From Cupriavidus basilensis (GTDB lineage Bacteria; Pseudomonadota; Gammaproteobacteria; Burkholderiales; Burkholderiaceae): a stretch of 64,000 bases of DNA. Shown here piece by piece: positions 41,413 through 49,630 of the stretch (positions are counted from its first letter, which is position 1; every line of letters starts with the position of its first letter). Under the pieces are notes generated by a model. It did not search any database. It was not told where the DNA came from and saw only the letters and a program-made list of their open reading frames with translations. The DNA is taken from assembly GCF_000832305.1 (NCBI RefSeq), contig NZ_CP010537.1, positions 3,224,001 to 3,288,000 of the forward strand, read 5' to 3'. A program made the position numbers and the translations under genes.

Positions 41413-43796
41413 ACCCCGACCAGTTGCGCGACGCCTCGCTGCTCGAGCTGTTCGCGCTGGAGGCGCAGTCGCAGGCCGAAGTCCTTAACGCCGGCCTGCT
41501 CGCGCTGGAGCGCGACCCCACCGCGGCCGAGCAGCTCGAGGCGTGCATGCGCGCCGCGCATTCGCTCAAGGGTGCCGCGCGCATCGTCGGCCTGGATGGC
41601 GGCGTGCGCGTGGCACACGTGATGGAAGACTGCCTGGTGGCCGCCCAGCACGGCGAGCTGCTGCTGCGGCCCGTGCATATCGACACCCTGCTGCATGGCA
41701 CCGACCTCCTGCTGCGGCTGGGCTGCCCGCCCGGCGGTGATCTGGACTGGGCCGACCGGGACGGCAAGGCCGAGGTCGATGCGCTGGTGCTGCGCATGGC
41801 CGCGCTGCTGGCCGGCGAGGAGGTGGACGCCGACGCCTGGGCCACGGGCCATGCCCCTGCGGCGGCAACGCCCGGGAGCGCATCCGCGAGCGCGCCGGAA
41901 GCCACGGTGGCAGAGACCATCCACCCGGCGCCACCCGATGGCACGGCGGCCGACACGGTCCCCGGCACGACCACGGCATCTGCCACGCCAGCTTCGCCAG
42001 CCACGTCCGCGCCCGGCGAAGCCCCCCGCGAGCCGCAGGCCCAGGAGCGCATGCTGCGCGTCAGCGCCGATACGCTGGACCAGTTGCTGGCGTTGTCGGG
42101 CGCGGCGATGGTGGAGACGCACTGGCTCAAGCCTTTCGGCAACGCCCTGCAGCAGACCCGGCGCATACAGATGCGCGCGCTGCAGGCGCTCGACGCCCTG
42201 CAGGTAACGCTCGCGGCCGGCGCGGCCAACGCGGCCGATTCCGCCGCCCACGCCGCGCTGGCAGAAGCACAGCGCCTGCTGGGCGAGAGCCACCAGCAAC
42301 TGTCGCAACGGGTCACGGAGCTGGAGCAGTACGACCACCGCACCGGCCAGCTTTCGCACCAGCTCTACGACCGGGCGCTGGCCAGCCGCATGCGGCCCCT
42401 CGCCGACGGGCTCACCGGCTACTCGCGCATGGTGCGCGACCTGGGGCGCTCGCTGGGCAAGGCAGTGCACCTTGAACTGGTCGGCGAGAGCACCAAGGTC
42501 GACCGCGACATCCTGGAGCAGCTCGAAGCGCCGCTGGCGCACCTGCTGCGCAACGCGGTGGACCACGGCATCGAGCTGCCCGAGGCGCGCCGCGCCGCCG
42601 GCAAGCCGGCCGAAGGCAGCATCACGCTGAACGCGCGCCACAACGCCGGCCGCCTGATGATCGTGATTGCCGACGACGGTGCGGGCGTGGACCTCGACGC
42701 CCTGCGCGCCGCCATCGTGCGGCGCAAGCTGGTGCCCGAGGAAACCGTGGCCAGGCTGTCGCAGGCCGAGCTGCTCGACTTCCTGCTGTTGCCCGGCTTC
42801 AGCATGCGCGACACCGTCAGCGAGGTGTCCGGGCGCGGCGTCGGGCTCGACGCCGTGCAGGACATGATCCGCCAGGTGCGCGGCAGCATTCGCCTGACGC
42901 AGGAAAGCGGGCGCGGCATGCAGTTCTACCTGGAGTTGCCGCTCACCTTGTCGGTGGTGCGCGCCTTGCTGGTGGAGGTGTCCGGCGAGGCCTATGCCTT
43001 CCCTCTGGCCTATGTCATGCAGGCCATCAACCTGGATCGCGGCAGCATCGAGCAGCTGGAAAACCGCCAGCACTTCCGCTTTGGCGGGCGCCAGGTCGGG
43101 CTGGTGAGCGCGGCGCAGGTCCTGCAGCAGGCGGAGACCCGGCGCGACGAGGACACCGTGCCGGTGGTGGTGCTGGGCGATCACGAACGTACCTACGGCG
43201 TGGCGGTGGACCGGCTGCTGGGCGAGCGCATCCTGGTGGTGCAGCCCCTGGTGGCCAGCCTGGGCAAGATCAAGGACATCGCCGCCGGCAGCCTCACCGA
43301 GGATGGCACGCCGGTGCTCATCTTCGACGTGGAGGATATGGTCCGCTCGGTGGAGAAGCTGCTCTCGGAGGGCAAGATCGACCGCATCCGGCGCGCAGCG
43401 GAGGCGGCCCCGGTGCGGCGCAAGCGCGTGCTGGTGGTGGACGATTCGCTTACGGTGCGCGAGCTGGAGCGCAAGCTCCTGTCCAACCGCGGCTATGACG
43501 TGACGGTAGCGGTGGACGGCATGGATGCCTGGAACGTGCTGCGCGCGGAATCCTTCGACCTGGTCATCACCGACATCGACATGCCGCGCATGGACGGCAT
43601 CGAGCTGGTCAGCCGCATCAAGCGCGAGTCCCGCCTGATGCACCTGCCTGTGATGGTGGTCTCCTACAAGGACCGGGAGCAGGATCGCCAGCGCGGCCTG
43701 CAGGCCGGCGCGGACTATTATCTGGCCAAGGGCAGCTTCCAGGACGCCGCGTTGCTCGATGCGGTGCAAGACCTGATTGGAGAAGCACGCGCATGA
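41409..43796 (+). CDS. wspE: WspE, hybrid CheA-type histidine kinase
   Basis: A 795-residue kinase: an HPt domain at the N terminus with AHSLKGAARIVG (phospho-His near 51), a Pro/Ala/Thr-rich linker (about 145-210), a dimerisation region, an HATPase with LLRNAVDHGIELPEARR (N box near 380) and SGRGVGLDAVQDM (G box near 478), a CheW-like domain and a C-terminal receiver (VLVVDDSLTVRELER, ITDIDMPRMDG with acceptor Asp near 725). WspE phosphorylates WspR (cyclase on) and WspF (adaptation). All catalytic motifs appear intact. Confidence 0.94.
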   Translation: MNPDQLRDASLLELFALEAQSQAEVLNAGLLALERDPTAAEQLEACMRAAHSLKGAARIVGLDGGVRVAHVMEDCLVAAQHGELLLRPVHIDTLLHGTDLLLRLGCPPGGDLDWADRDGKAEVDALVLRMAALLAGEEVDADAWATGHAPAAATPGSASASAPEATVAETIHPAPPDGTAADTVPGTTTASATPASPATSAPGEAPREPQAQERMLRVSADTLDQLLALSGAAMVETHWLKPFGNALQQTRRIQMRALQALDALQVTLAAGAANAADSAAHAALAEAQRLLGESHQQLSQRVTELEQYDHRTGQLSHQLYDRALASRMRPLADGLTGYSRMVRDLGRSLGKAVHLELVGESTKVDRDILEQLEAPLAHLLRNAVDHGIELPEARRAAGKPAEGSITLNARHNAGRLMIVIADDGAGVDLDALRAAIVRRKLVPEETVARLSQAELLDFLLLPGFSMRDTVSEVSGRGVGLDAVQDMIRQVRGSIRLTQESGRGMQFYLELPLTLSVVRALLVEVSGEAYAFPLAYVMQAINLDRGSIEQLENRQHFRFGGRQVGLVSAAQVLQQAETRRDEDTVPVVVLGDHERTYGVAVDRLLGERILVVQPLVASLGKIKDIAAGSLTEDGTPVLIFDVEDMVRSVEKLLSEGKIDRIRRAAEAAPVRRKRVLVVDDSLTVRELERKLLSNRGYDVTVAVDGMDAWNVLRAESFDLVITDIDMPRMDGIELVSRIKRESRLMHLPVMVVSYKDREQDRQRGLQAGADYYLAKGSFQDAALLDAVQDLIGEARA

Positions 43797-44815
43797 AGAT
43801 CGGCATCGTCAACGACTCCCACCTGGCGGTGGTCGCCCTGCGGCGCGTCATCGCCCTCGATCCCGCGCTGGAGGTCACATGGGTGGCCGAGGATGGCGAG
43901 AGCGCCGTGCGCCTGGCCGCCGCGCGCACGCCCGACCTGATCCTGATGGACCTGATGATGCCGGTGATGGATGGCGTCGAGGCAACCCGCCGCATCATGG
44001 CCGCCACGCCATGCGCCATTGTGGTGGTGACCATGGACCTTGGCCGCAACGCCACCCAGGTCTTCGATGCCATGGGACAAGGCGCCATCGACGCGGTGGA
44101 TACGCCCACGTTGACCCAGCCGGATTCGCAACTGGCAAGCGGTCCCCTGCTGCGCAAGATCCGCAATATCGGCCGCTTGCTGGAGGGCCGCGCCGGACCC
44201 GCGCGCGCAGCCTCGGCACCAAGGCGCAAGGCCGGCACCGAGCGACTTGTCGCGCTGGGCGCGTCGGCCGGCGGCCCGGCCGCGCTGGCTACCGTGCTGG
44301 GCGGCCTGCCGGCCGGCTTCACCGCCGCCGTGGTCGCGGTCCAGCACGTGGACGAGGCTTTCGCGGCTGGCATGGCCGACTGGCTGGACGCGCAGTGCGC
44401 GTTGCCGGTGCGCCTGGCCCGCGAGGGCGAGGGGCCGCAGCCGGGCACCGTGCTGCTGGCTGGCAGCAACGACCACCTGCGCCTGGTCAGCGCCTCGCGC
44501 ATGGTCTATACCGAAGAGCCGAGCGACTACCTGTACCGGCCCTCGATCGATGTGTTTTTCGAGACCGTGGCGCAGCACTGGCGCGGTGACGCGGTGGGCG
44601 TGCTGCTCACCGGCATGGGCCGGGACGGCGCGCTGGGCCTCAAGGCCATGCGCGAGCGCGGCTACCTGACCATTGCCCAGGACCAGGCCAGCAGTGCCGT
44701 CTATGGGATGCCCAAGGCCGCCGCCGCCATCGGGGCCGCCAGCGAAATCCTGCCTTTGCAGCAGATCGCCGCCCGCATCGTACGGGCATGCAATGCCATC
44801 AACAACCAGGGGTAG
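43793..44815 (+). CDS. wspF: WspF, CheB-type receptor methylesterase
   Basis: A 340-residue response regulator with receiver (LILMDLMMPVMDG, acceptor Asp near 54) and CheB methylesterase domain: catalytic Ser in LGASAGGPAAL, His in VQHVDEAF and Asp in TGMGRDGALGL. It removes methyl groups from WspA and so resets signalling; loss of WspF in Pseudomonas gives high c-di-GMP and wrinkly colonies. Intact here, so the system should be adaptive. It overlaps wspE by four bases. Confidence 0.94.
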   Translation: MKIGIVNDSHLAVVALRRVIALDPALEVTWVAEDGESAVRLAAARTPDLILMDLMMPVMDGVEATRRIMAATPCAIVVVTMDLGRNATQVFDAMGQGAIDAVDTPTLTQPDSQLASGPLLRKIRNIGRLLEGRAGPARAASAPRRKAGTERLVALGASAGGPAALATVLGGLPAGFTAAVVAVQHVDEAFAAGMADWLDAQCALPVRLAREGEGPQPGTVLLAGSNDHLRLVSASRMVYTEEPSDYLYRPSIDVFFETVAQHWRGDAVGVLLTGMGRDGALGLKAMRERGYLTIAQDQASSAVYGMPKAAAAIGAASEILPLQQIAARIVRACNAINNQG

Positions 44816-44927
44816 CACCGAGGCGCTAACAACATGAGCAACGATGCGAACCTGGCCCCGCGCGCCCGCGCCGCCATGCCAGGATCATGCTGTTAGCGTC
44901 TCCAGGTCGGAGAGCACGAGGAAGACA

Positions 44928-45938
44928 ATGTCTAAAGATACAACCCCTAGAGCGCCCCTGCGCCCGGATGAATACCTGGCCATGGTGCTGCTGGTGGACG
45001 ACCAGGCCATGGTAGGCGAAGCGGTACGGCGCGAGCTGGAGCCCGAGCACGATATCGATTTTCACTATTGCGCCAAGCCTGATGAGGCCGTCGCCGTGGC
45101 CGAGCGCACCCGTCCCACGGTGATCCTGCAGGATCTGGTGATGCCTGGCATCGACGGCCTGACGCTGGTGCGCCGCTACCGCGCCAACCCGGCAACGCGC
45201 GATATCCCCATCATCGTGCTCTCCACCAAGGAAGACCCGCTCATGAAGAGCGCGGCCTTCGCCGCCGGCGCGAACGACTATCTGGTCAAGCTGCCCGATA
45301 CCATCGAGCTGGTCGCGCGCATCCGCTATCACTCGCGCTCGTACCTCAACCTGCAGCAGCGCGACGAGGCCTACCGCGCGCTGCGCCAGAGCCAGCAGCA
45401 GTTGCTCGAGACCAACCTGGAGCTGCAGCGGCTGACCAACTCGGACGGGCTGACGGGGCTGTCGAACCGGCGTTATTTCGACGAGTACCTCGGGGCCGAA
45501 TGGAAACGCGCCAATCGCGAGCAAAGCCAGCTGGCGCTGCTGATGATCGACGTGGATTCGTTCAAGGCTTACAACGACACCTACGGCCATGTGGCCGGGG
45601 ACGAGGTGCTGCGCCGCGTGGCCGCCGTGATCCGCGAGAACTGCGCGCGCCCGGCGGACCTTCCGGCGCGCTTTGGCGGCGAGGAGTTCGCCATGATCCT
45701 GCCGTCCACCACGCCCGGCGGGGCGCGGCTGCTGGCCGAGAAGGTCAGGCGCGCGATCGAGTCCCTGCAGGTGCCGCATAGTGGGTCGCTGGTGGGGCAG
45801 CATGTGACTGTCAGCATTGGGGGCACGGCGATCGTGCCTGGTGCGGATTTGCCTTTTAGCCGGATTGTGGAGATTGCTGATGCTGGGCTTTATCAGGCTA
45901 AGCGGAATGGGAGGAATCAGGTTGTTATGACTTCTTGA
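44928..45938 (+). CDS. wspR: WspR, response-regulator diguanylate cyclase
   Basis: A 336-residue output protein: receiver with [11 protein letters not shown], acceptor Asp in [12 protein letters not shown] and lysine in LVKLPD, a helical linker, and a GGDEF domain whose active loop is GGEEF ([13 protein letters not shown]). Phosphorylated WspR makes c-di-GMP from GTP. The start at 44928 has GAGGAAGAC just upstream; an upstream frame from 44844 is rejected. A run of four-base overlaps ends at wspF, so wspR has its own leader of about 110 bases. Confidence 0.94.
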   Translation: MSKDTTPRAPLRPDEYLAMVLLVDDQAMVGEAVRRELEPEHDIDFHYCAKPDEAVAVAERTRPTVILQDLVMPGIDGLTLVRRYRANPATRDIPIIVLSTKEDPLMKSAAFAAGANDYLVKLPDTIELVARIRYHSRSYLNLQQRDEAYRALRQSQQQLLETNLELQRLTNSDGLTGLSNRRYFDEYLGAEWKRANREQSQLALLMIDVDSFKAYNDTYGHVAGDEVLRRVAAVIRENCARPADLPARFGGEEFAMILPSTTPGGARLLAEKVRRAIESLQVPHSGSLVGQHVTVSIGGTAIVPGADLPFSRIVEIADAGLYQAKRNGRNQVVMTS

Positions 45939-45960
45939 GGATTTTGGGGTGGGGTGGGGT

Positions 45961-45992
45961 TGCAACTGCAACTGCAACTGCAACTGCAACTG
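45961..45992 (+). repeat. TGCAAC hexamer tandem array, about five copies
   Basis: Five perfect TGCAAC units; a shorter copy of the same motif, GCAACTGCAACTGCAG, follows at 46012-46027. Located directly after wspR; noncoding. Confidence 0.9.
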
Positions 45993-46052
45993 ATTAACTT
46001 CAACGTCAAAGGCAACTGCAACTGCAGTTTCACCACCCCTGCGGGGCGGCGA

Positions 46053-46082
46053 CCTACTTTCTTGTCTTGCCAAGAAAGTAGG
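46053..46082. repeat. Palindromic element CCTACTTTCTTG..CAAGAAAGTAGG
   Basis: Perfect 12-bp arms with a six-base TCTTGC loop. I recall very similar stem-loops as dispersed repeats in Burkholderiales genomes, but could not search. Without a T tract on either side it is unlikely to be a simple terminator, though it could act in mRNA 3'-end processing after wspR. Confidence 0.7.
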
Positions 46083-46099
46083 CAAAGAAGGCGCGCCGG

Positions 46100-46227
46100 A
46101 TGGGGCGACAACCCCTCGGGATTTCACGAAAAGAGCGGCCGGGACCCAAACTCGCATCGCCTTAAGGCGATACTCAGACATGGGCCCCTCTTTTCCGCTC
46201 TTTTCGTGAAATCCCGAGGCGCCCCAT
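46100..46227. repeat. Long interrupted inverted repeat
   Basis: Outer arms ATGGGGCG / CGCCCCAT (46100-46107, 46220-46227) and inner 25-bp arms (46114-46138 with 46195-46219) are perfect complements; the left side has six extra bases between them. The 56-base centre is GC-rich. The size resembles a miniature mobile element or REP pair. Confidence 0.75.
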
Positions 46228-46326
46228 ACGGCCTTGGCACACCTTTACGGCTCGCTTCGCATCGCGCTGGGGTGTTGCCCGCCTGACTGGCGGGAAACAC
46301 GGCCGAACCGAATGGCGGGTTTGGTT

Positions 46327-46354
46327 CCTTCTCCCTTCTCCCTTCTCCCTTCTT
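46327..46354 (+). repeat. CCTTCTC tandem array, four copies
   Basis: Four heptamers, the last ending in T. Pyrimidine-rich on the plus strand, located about 145 bases upstream of the LuxR-type regulator start. Confidence 0.85.
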
Positions 46355-46498
46355 CCTGCCCTGCTGCGGCGCGGCCTGCCGCCGGTTTGACCGTATCCGG
46401 TGCCGGCGCTACGATTAGCCGCCGGACGCCATCCCATGAATATGGAGTACCGTCCCCCGCCAATGCGCGCCATAGTCGAGACTAGCTCAGGCCAAACC

Positions 46499-47206
46499 AT
46501 GCGCTCACAGAACCTGTCTGCGGCCCCGGAAGCCGATATCCGTGTCCTGCTGGTCGAGGATGACCCCGCCACCAGCGCGCGCCTGCAAAGCGCGCTGGCC
46601 AGCTTGCCGGGCATCCAGGTGATGGCGGCCTGCGCGCAGCGCGCCAGCGCCTGCGAGTGGCTGGGCGCGCACGAGCCCGACGTGCTGCTGTGCGACCTCG
46701 GGCTGCCGGACGGCTCCGGCATCGATGTCATCCGCCACGCGCGCCGGCTGTATCCGCGTTGCGACTGCATGGTGATCACCATGTTCGGCGACGAGGCCAA
46801 TGTGCTGGCCAGCATCGCCGCGGGCGCCACCGGCTACCTGCTCAAGGACGAATCGGACGACAACCTTCGCGCCTCCGTGCTGGCGTTGCGTGCCGGCGGC
46901 TCGCCGATGAGCCCGGTGATCGCGCGCAAGGTCATCACGCGGCTACGCAGTGCCAGCGTGCCTGGGATCCCGGCGCCGGACGCGCCGGGCGCCCCTGGCA
47001 TGGACGTGACGCTATCCGCCCGCGAGACCGAGGTGCTCGACCTGATCTCGCGCGGGTACACCTATGCGGAAACCGCCGGGCACCTGGCGATCAGCGTGCA
47101 CACCGTGCAGGCGCACATCAAGAACATCTACGGCAAGCTAGCGGTCAACTCCCGCACCGAGGCCGTATTCGAAGCCCACAAGCTTGGCCTGTTGAAGACC
47201 TTGTGA
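46499..47206 (+). CDS. NarL/LuxR-type response regulator
   Basis: A 235-residue regulator: receiver domain (VLLVEDDPATSARL, acceptor Asp in LLCDLGLPDG near 64, Lys in GYLLKDESDD near 115) and a C-terminal LuxR helix-turn-helix (LSARETEVLDLISRGYTYAETAGHL, HTVQAHIKNIYGKL). Partner of the kinase gene that follows, with which it overlaps or nearly abuts. Several in-frame ATGs lie upstream (46400, 46436, 46463); 46499 was chosen since it directly precedes the domain and none has a good ribosome site. Confidence 0.88.
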   Translation: MRSQNLSAAPEADIRVLLVEDDPATSARLQSALASLPGIQVMAACAQRASACEWLGAHEPDVLLCDLGLPDGSGIDVIRHARRLYPRCDCMVITMFGDEANVLASIAAGATGYLLKDESDDNLRASVLALRAGGSPMSPVIARKVITRLRSASVPGIPAPDAPGAPGMDVTLSARETEVLDLISRGYTYAETAGHLAISVHTVQAHIKNIYGKLAVNSRTEAVFEAHKLGLLKTL

Positions 47207-47217
47207 GGCCAAAGCCG

Positions 47218-49107
47218 ATGGCCCTGCTGCCCATCCTGCGGCTGGTGTGCCTGAGTGCCCTGTGGCTCGCCATGGGCTGTGGGGTCACCGCCTGCGGCGC
47301 AGAGCGAGGGCCATCCGCGCCAGACCCGGCGAACCAGGTGCAGGTGCTGCGGCAAGCGCTGGCCGTGGTCCGCCCCGACGGCGCCCGGCAAGGCCAGGCG
47401 CCGCAGCCGGCCGAAGTCACATTGCCCCATGACTGGGACCGCGTCTACCCCGGCCGAGACGGCATGGCGACCTACCGCCTGGACTTTCCCTACCACGGCG
47501 GCGGGCAGGACATCCCCGCGCTGTACCTGGCGCGCGCGGCCAACAGCTTCGAGATGCGTCTCAACGGCAAGCTGCTGGCCGCCTCCGGCGCCATGGATGC
47601 GCCTGCCCTCTATGGCGGCCAGCGCCCCTTGTACATCCCCGTGCCCGAGGCCATGCTGCAGCCGGAGAACGCGCTGACGATCACGATCGCCGCACGCGCC
47701 AATGCCAAAGCCGGCCTGTCGCGCGTCGAGTTCGGGCCGGGCCAGCTGGTGCATTCGCACTACCTGGGCGCGCTTTGGTTCCGCGTGATCGGGCCGTTGG
47801 TGATCACCGCGCTGAGCCTGTTGCTGACTGCGATCTCGCTGCTGATCTGGTGGCGCCAGCGCGATCCGTTGTTCGGCCTCTATGCGCTGGCCGAGATCGC
47901 ATGGTCGGTCAGCGTGGTCGAGCGCCTGCTGGACAGCGCCCCGTTGCCGCTGCACGCGTGGCTGGTGCTTGTGCTGGCCAGCCGGACCCTGTTTATCGTG
48001 GCCACCGCCCGGTTCGCGCTGATCATCATCGATGTTCGCTCGCCGTGGCCGGCATGGCTGGTCACCGCGTTCCTGTGGATCAAGCTGCCGCTGATCGTGG
48101 TGATGACATTCCTGTTCAACACCCCCAGCCTCAAGCTGTTCGACTGGGCCATCAACATGCTGCTGGCGTGCGGCATCGCCACAGCGCTGGCGTGGGCGGC
48201 GCTGCGGCGCCCCAGCCGCGAGCGCCTGGTGCTGGCTGCCACGGTGGCGCTGGCCAGCGCGCTGAGCACCGCCGACGTGATCCGCATCCAGTTCAGCAAC
48301 GATTATTACTGGGACACCTCGCTGACCAAGTACGTCTCGCAGCTGTTCAGCCTCAGCATGGCCTGGCTGCTGGTGGACCGCTATACGCGCACCACCAGCA
48401 CGCTGGCTGAGCTCAACCGCAACCTGGACCGCAAGGTTGCGCAAAAAGAAGAAGAGTTGCATCTGCTCTATGCGCACTCACGCGAGATCGAGCGCGAGCA
48501 GGCCACCTTGCGCGAGCGCGGGCGCATCATGCGCGACATGCACGATGGCCTGGGCAGCACACTGGTCGGCGCACTCAGCCTGCTGCGCTCGGGCCATGGC
48601 TCGCCCATGGTGCTGCAGCAACATCTGCAGCAAGCGCTGGATGCCTTGAAGCTCTCGGTCGATGCCATGCAAGACACCGGCGGCGACCTCGCCGTGGTGC
48701 TGGGCAACCTGCGCTACCGGCTGCGGGCGCGGCTGGAAGCGGCAAGGTTGCGGGTGGACTGGCAAGTGGAGCGGCTGCCGCCCGTGGCCGGCCTGACGCC
48801 GCAGATCGTGCGCGAGCTACAGTACCTGCTGCTGGAAGCCTTCTCCAACGTCATGCAGCATGCCGGCGGCGCCACGGTGCAAGTGGTGGCGCGCAGCGTC
48901 GCGGGCGCCGAGGCCATCCTGATCGAGATCCGCGACGACGGGCGCGGCTTCGATGCGCAGTCCGGCGCGCAGGGCCACGGCCTGGCCAATATGCGCAGCC
49001 GCGCGGCCGCCATTGGCGGCGAATTGTCGATTGCGTCTTCGGATCGGGGCACAACCGTCAGCCTGCTGCTCTACCCGGCGCGGTGGGCCGAGGGCGAGGC
49101 TGCCTGA
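47218..49107 (+). CDS. 7TM-type sensor histidine kinase with HisKA_3 dimerisation domain
   Basis: A 629-residue kinase. An N-terminal signal segment is followed by a periplasmic jelly-roll-like domain (about 60-180: LPHDWDRVYPG, YLARAANSFEMRLNGKLL), then about seven hydrophobic helices (about 185-395) in the 7TM-DISM manner. A coiled coil and the HisKA_3 box MRDMHDGLGSTLVG (phospho-His near 441) precede a HATPase (EAFSNVMQHAGG, IRDDGRGFD, GHGLANMRSRA). The extracellular domain suggests carbohydrate- or lipid-like ligands, but this is a guess. A GTG at 47203 overlapping the regulator stop as GTGA is an alternative start; the ATG at 47218 has GAGG about eleven bases upstream. Confidence 0.88.
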   Translation: MALLPILRLVCLSALWLAMGCGVTACGAERGPSAPDPANQVQVLRQALAVVRPDGARQGQAPQPAEVTLPHDWDRVYPGRDGMATYRLDFPYHGGGQDIPALYLARAANSFEMRLNGKLLAASGAMDAPALYGGQRPLYIPVPEAMLQPENALTITIAARANAKAGLSRVEFGPGQLVHSHYLGALWFRVIGPLVITALSLLLTAISLLIWWRQRDPLFGLYALAEIAWSVSVVERLLDSAPLPLHAWLVLVLASRTLFIVATARFALIIIDVRSPWPAWLVTAFLWIKLPLIVVMTFLFNTPSLKLFDWAINMLLACGIATALAWAALRRPSRERLVLAATVALASALSTADVIRIQFSNDYYWDTSLTKYVSQLFSLSMAWLLVDRYTRTTSTLAELNRNLDRKVAQKEEELHLLYAHSREIEREQATLRERGRIMRDMHDGLGSTLVGALSLLRSGHGSPMVLQQHLQQALDALKLSVDAMQDTGGDLAVVLGNLRYRLRARLEAARLRVDWQVERLPPVAGLTPQIVRELQYLLLEAFSNVMQHAGGATVQVVARSVAGAEAILIEIRDDGRGFDAQSGAQGHGLANMRSRAAAIGGELSIASSDRGTTVSLLLYPARWAEGEAA

Positions 49108-49129
49108 GCGATGGCCAGTTACGGCAGTC

Positions 49130-49426
49130 CTAGCGCGTCTGCTCGATGTCGCTTTGCAGGACGTCGAGGTGCGACAGGTATTTGTGCAGTTCTTCGCGTC
49201 CGCTATCGGTGATGCAATAGACGCGGCCGCTGCCTTCCACCAGCTCCGCCGTGATCGCGCGCGCGATCATCAAGCTGCGCAGGATGGGCCTGAGCGAACG
49301 GATGTTCTTCTCCACCCCATGCTCGCGCAGGCGGTCGACCAGCGTCATGACCGTCGACGGGCTCGACTGGACAAGCTTGAGGATATACAGCTTCGAAACG
49401 AAGCCGTCTAGCGTTGGCGCTCTCAT
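49130..49426 (-). CDS. PadR-like winged-helix regulator
   Basis: A 98-residue protein with a PadR-style winged helix: FVSKLYILKLVQSSPSTVMTLVDRL, SLRPILRSLMIARAI and a beta wing AELVEGSGRVYCITDSGREEL, then a short C-terminal helix. PadR proteins sense small molecules and repress nearby genes. AGGAG is seven bases before the ATG at 49426. It faces the kinase gene tail-to-tail with 22 bases between them and lies downstream of tctBA on the same strand; its target is unknown. Confidence 0.8.
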   Translation of the reverse strand: MRAPTLDGFVSKLYILKLVQSSPSTVMTLVDRLREHGVEKNIRSLRPILRSLMIARAITAELVEGSGRVYCITDSGREELHKYLSHLDVLQSDIEQTR

Positions 49427-49548
49427 GCGGCTCCTGTGACACACCAGCCAGCGGTGCGATAGAGCAGATCTACATAGGCAGCCCTGGCGCTGCGAGCGCA
49501 CCCGGGCGTGCTACCAGCAAGCGGCCCGGTCGGCACCAGGCGCGCCAA

Positions 49549-49580
49549 TTAAAAAAATAGGGTGCACGAGGCACCCCATT
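49549..49580 (-). terminator. Intrinsic terminator after tctA
   Basis: On the minus strand GGGTGC-CTCGT-GCACCC is followed by a TATTTTTTT tract (plus-strand A run at 49551-49557). It ends the tctBA transcript about 50 bases after the tctA stop and separates it from the PadR gene. Confidence 0.88.
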
Positions 49581-49630
49581 TCCTGCATTGCGCGCGCCAG
49601 CACAAGGCCGGCGCGGATGGGGCTTGACGA

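Larger units (their letters stand above)
45939..46498. other. 560-bp intergenic region made of microsatellite and REP-like palindromes
   Basis: No gene. From left to right: a G-rich stretch, a TGCAAC hexamer array, a 12-bp-stem hairpin at 46053-46082, a long interrupted inverted repeat at 46100-46227 and a CCTTCTC array at 46327-46354, then the leader of the LuxR-type regulator gene. The block looks like a decayed or complex dispersed palindromic element between two signalling loci. Confidence 0.7.

Noticed and set aside
41319..43769. Long minus-strand frame opposite wspE
   Set aside because: High-GC antisense shadow; wspE is clearly coding with intact kinase motifs.
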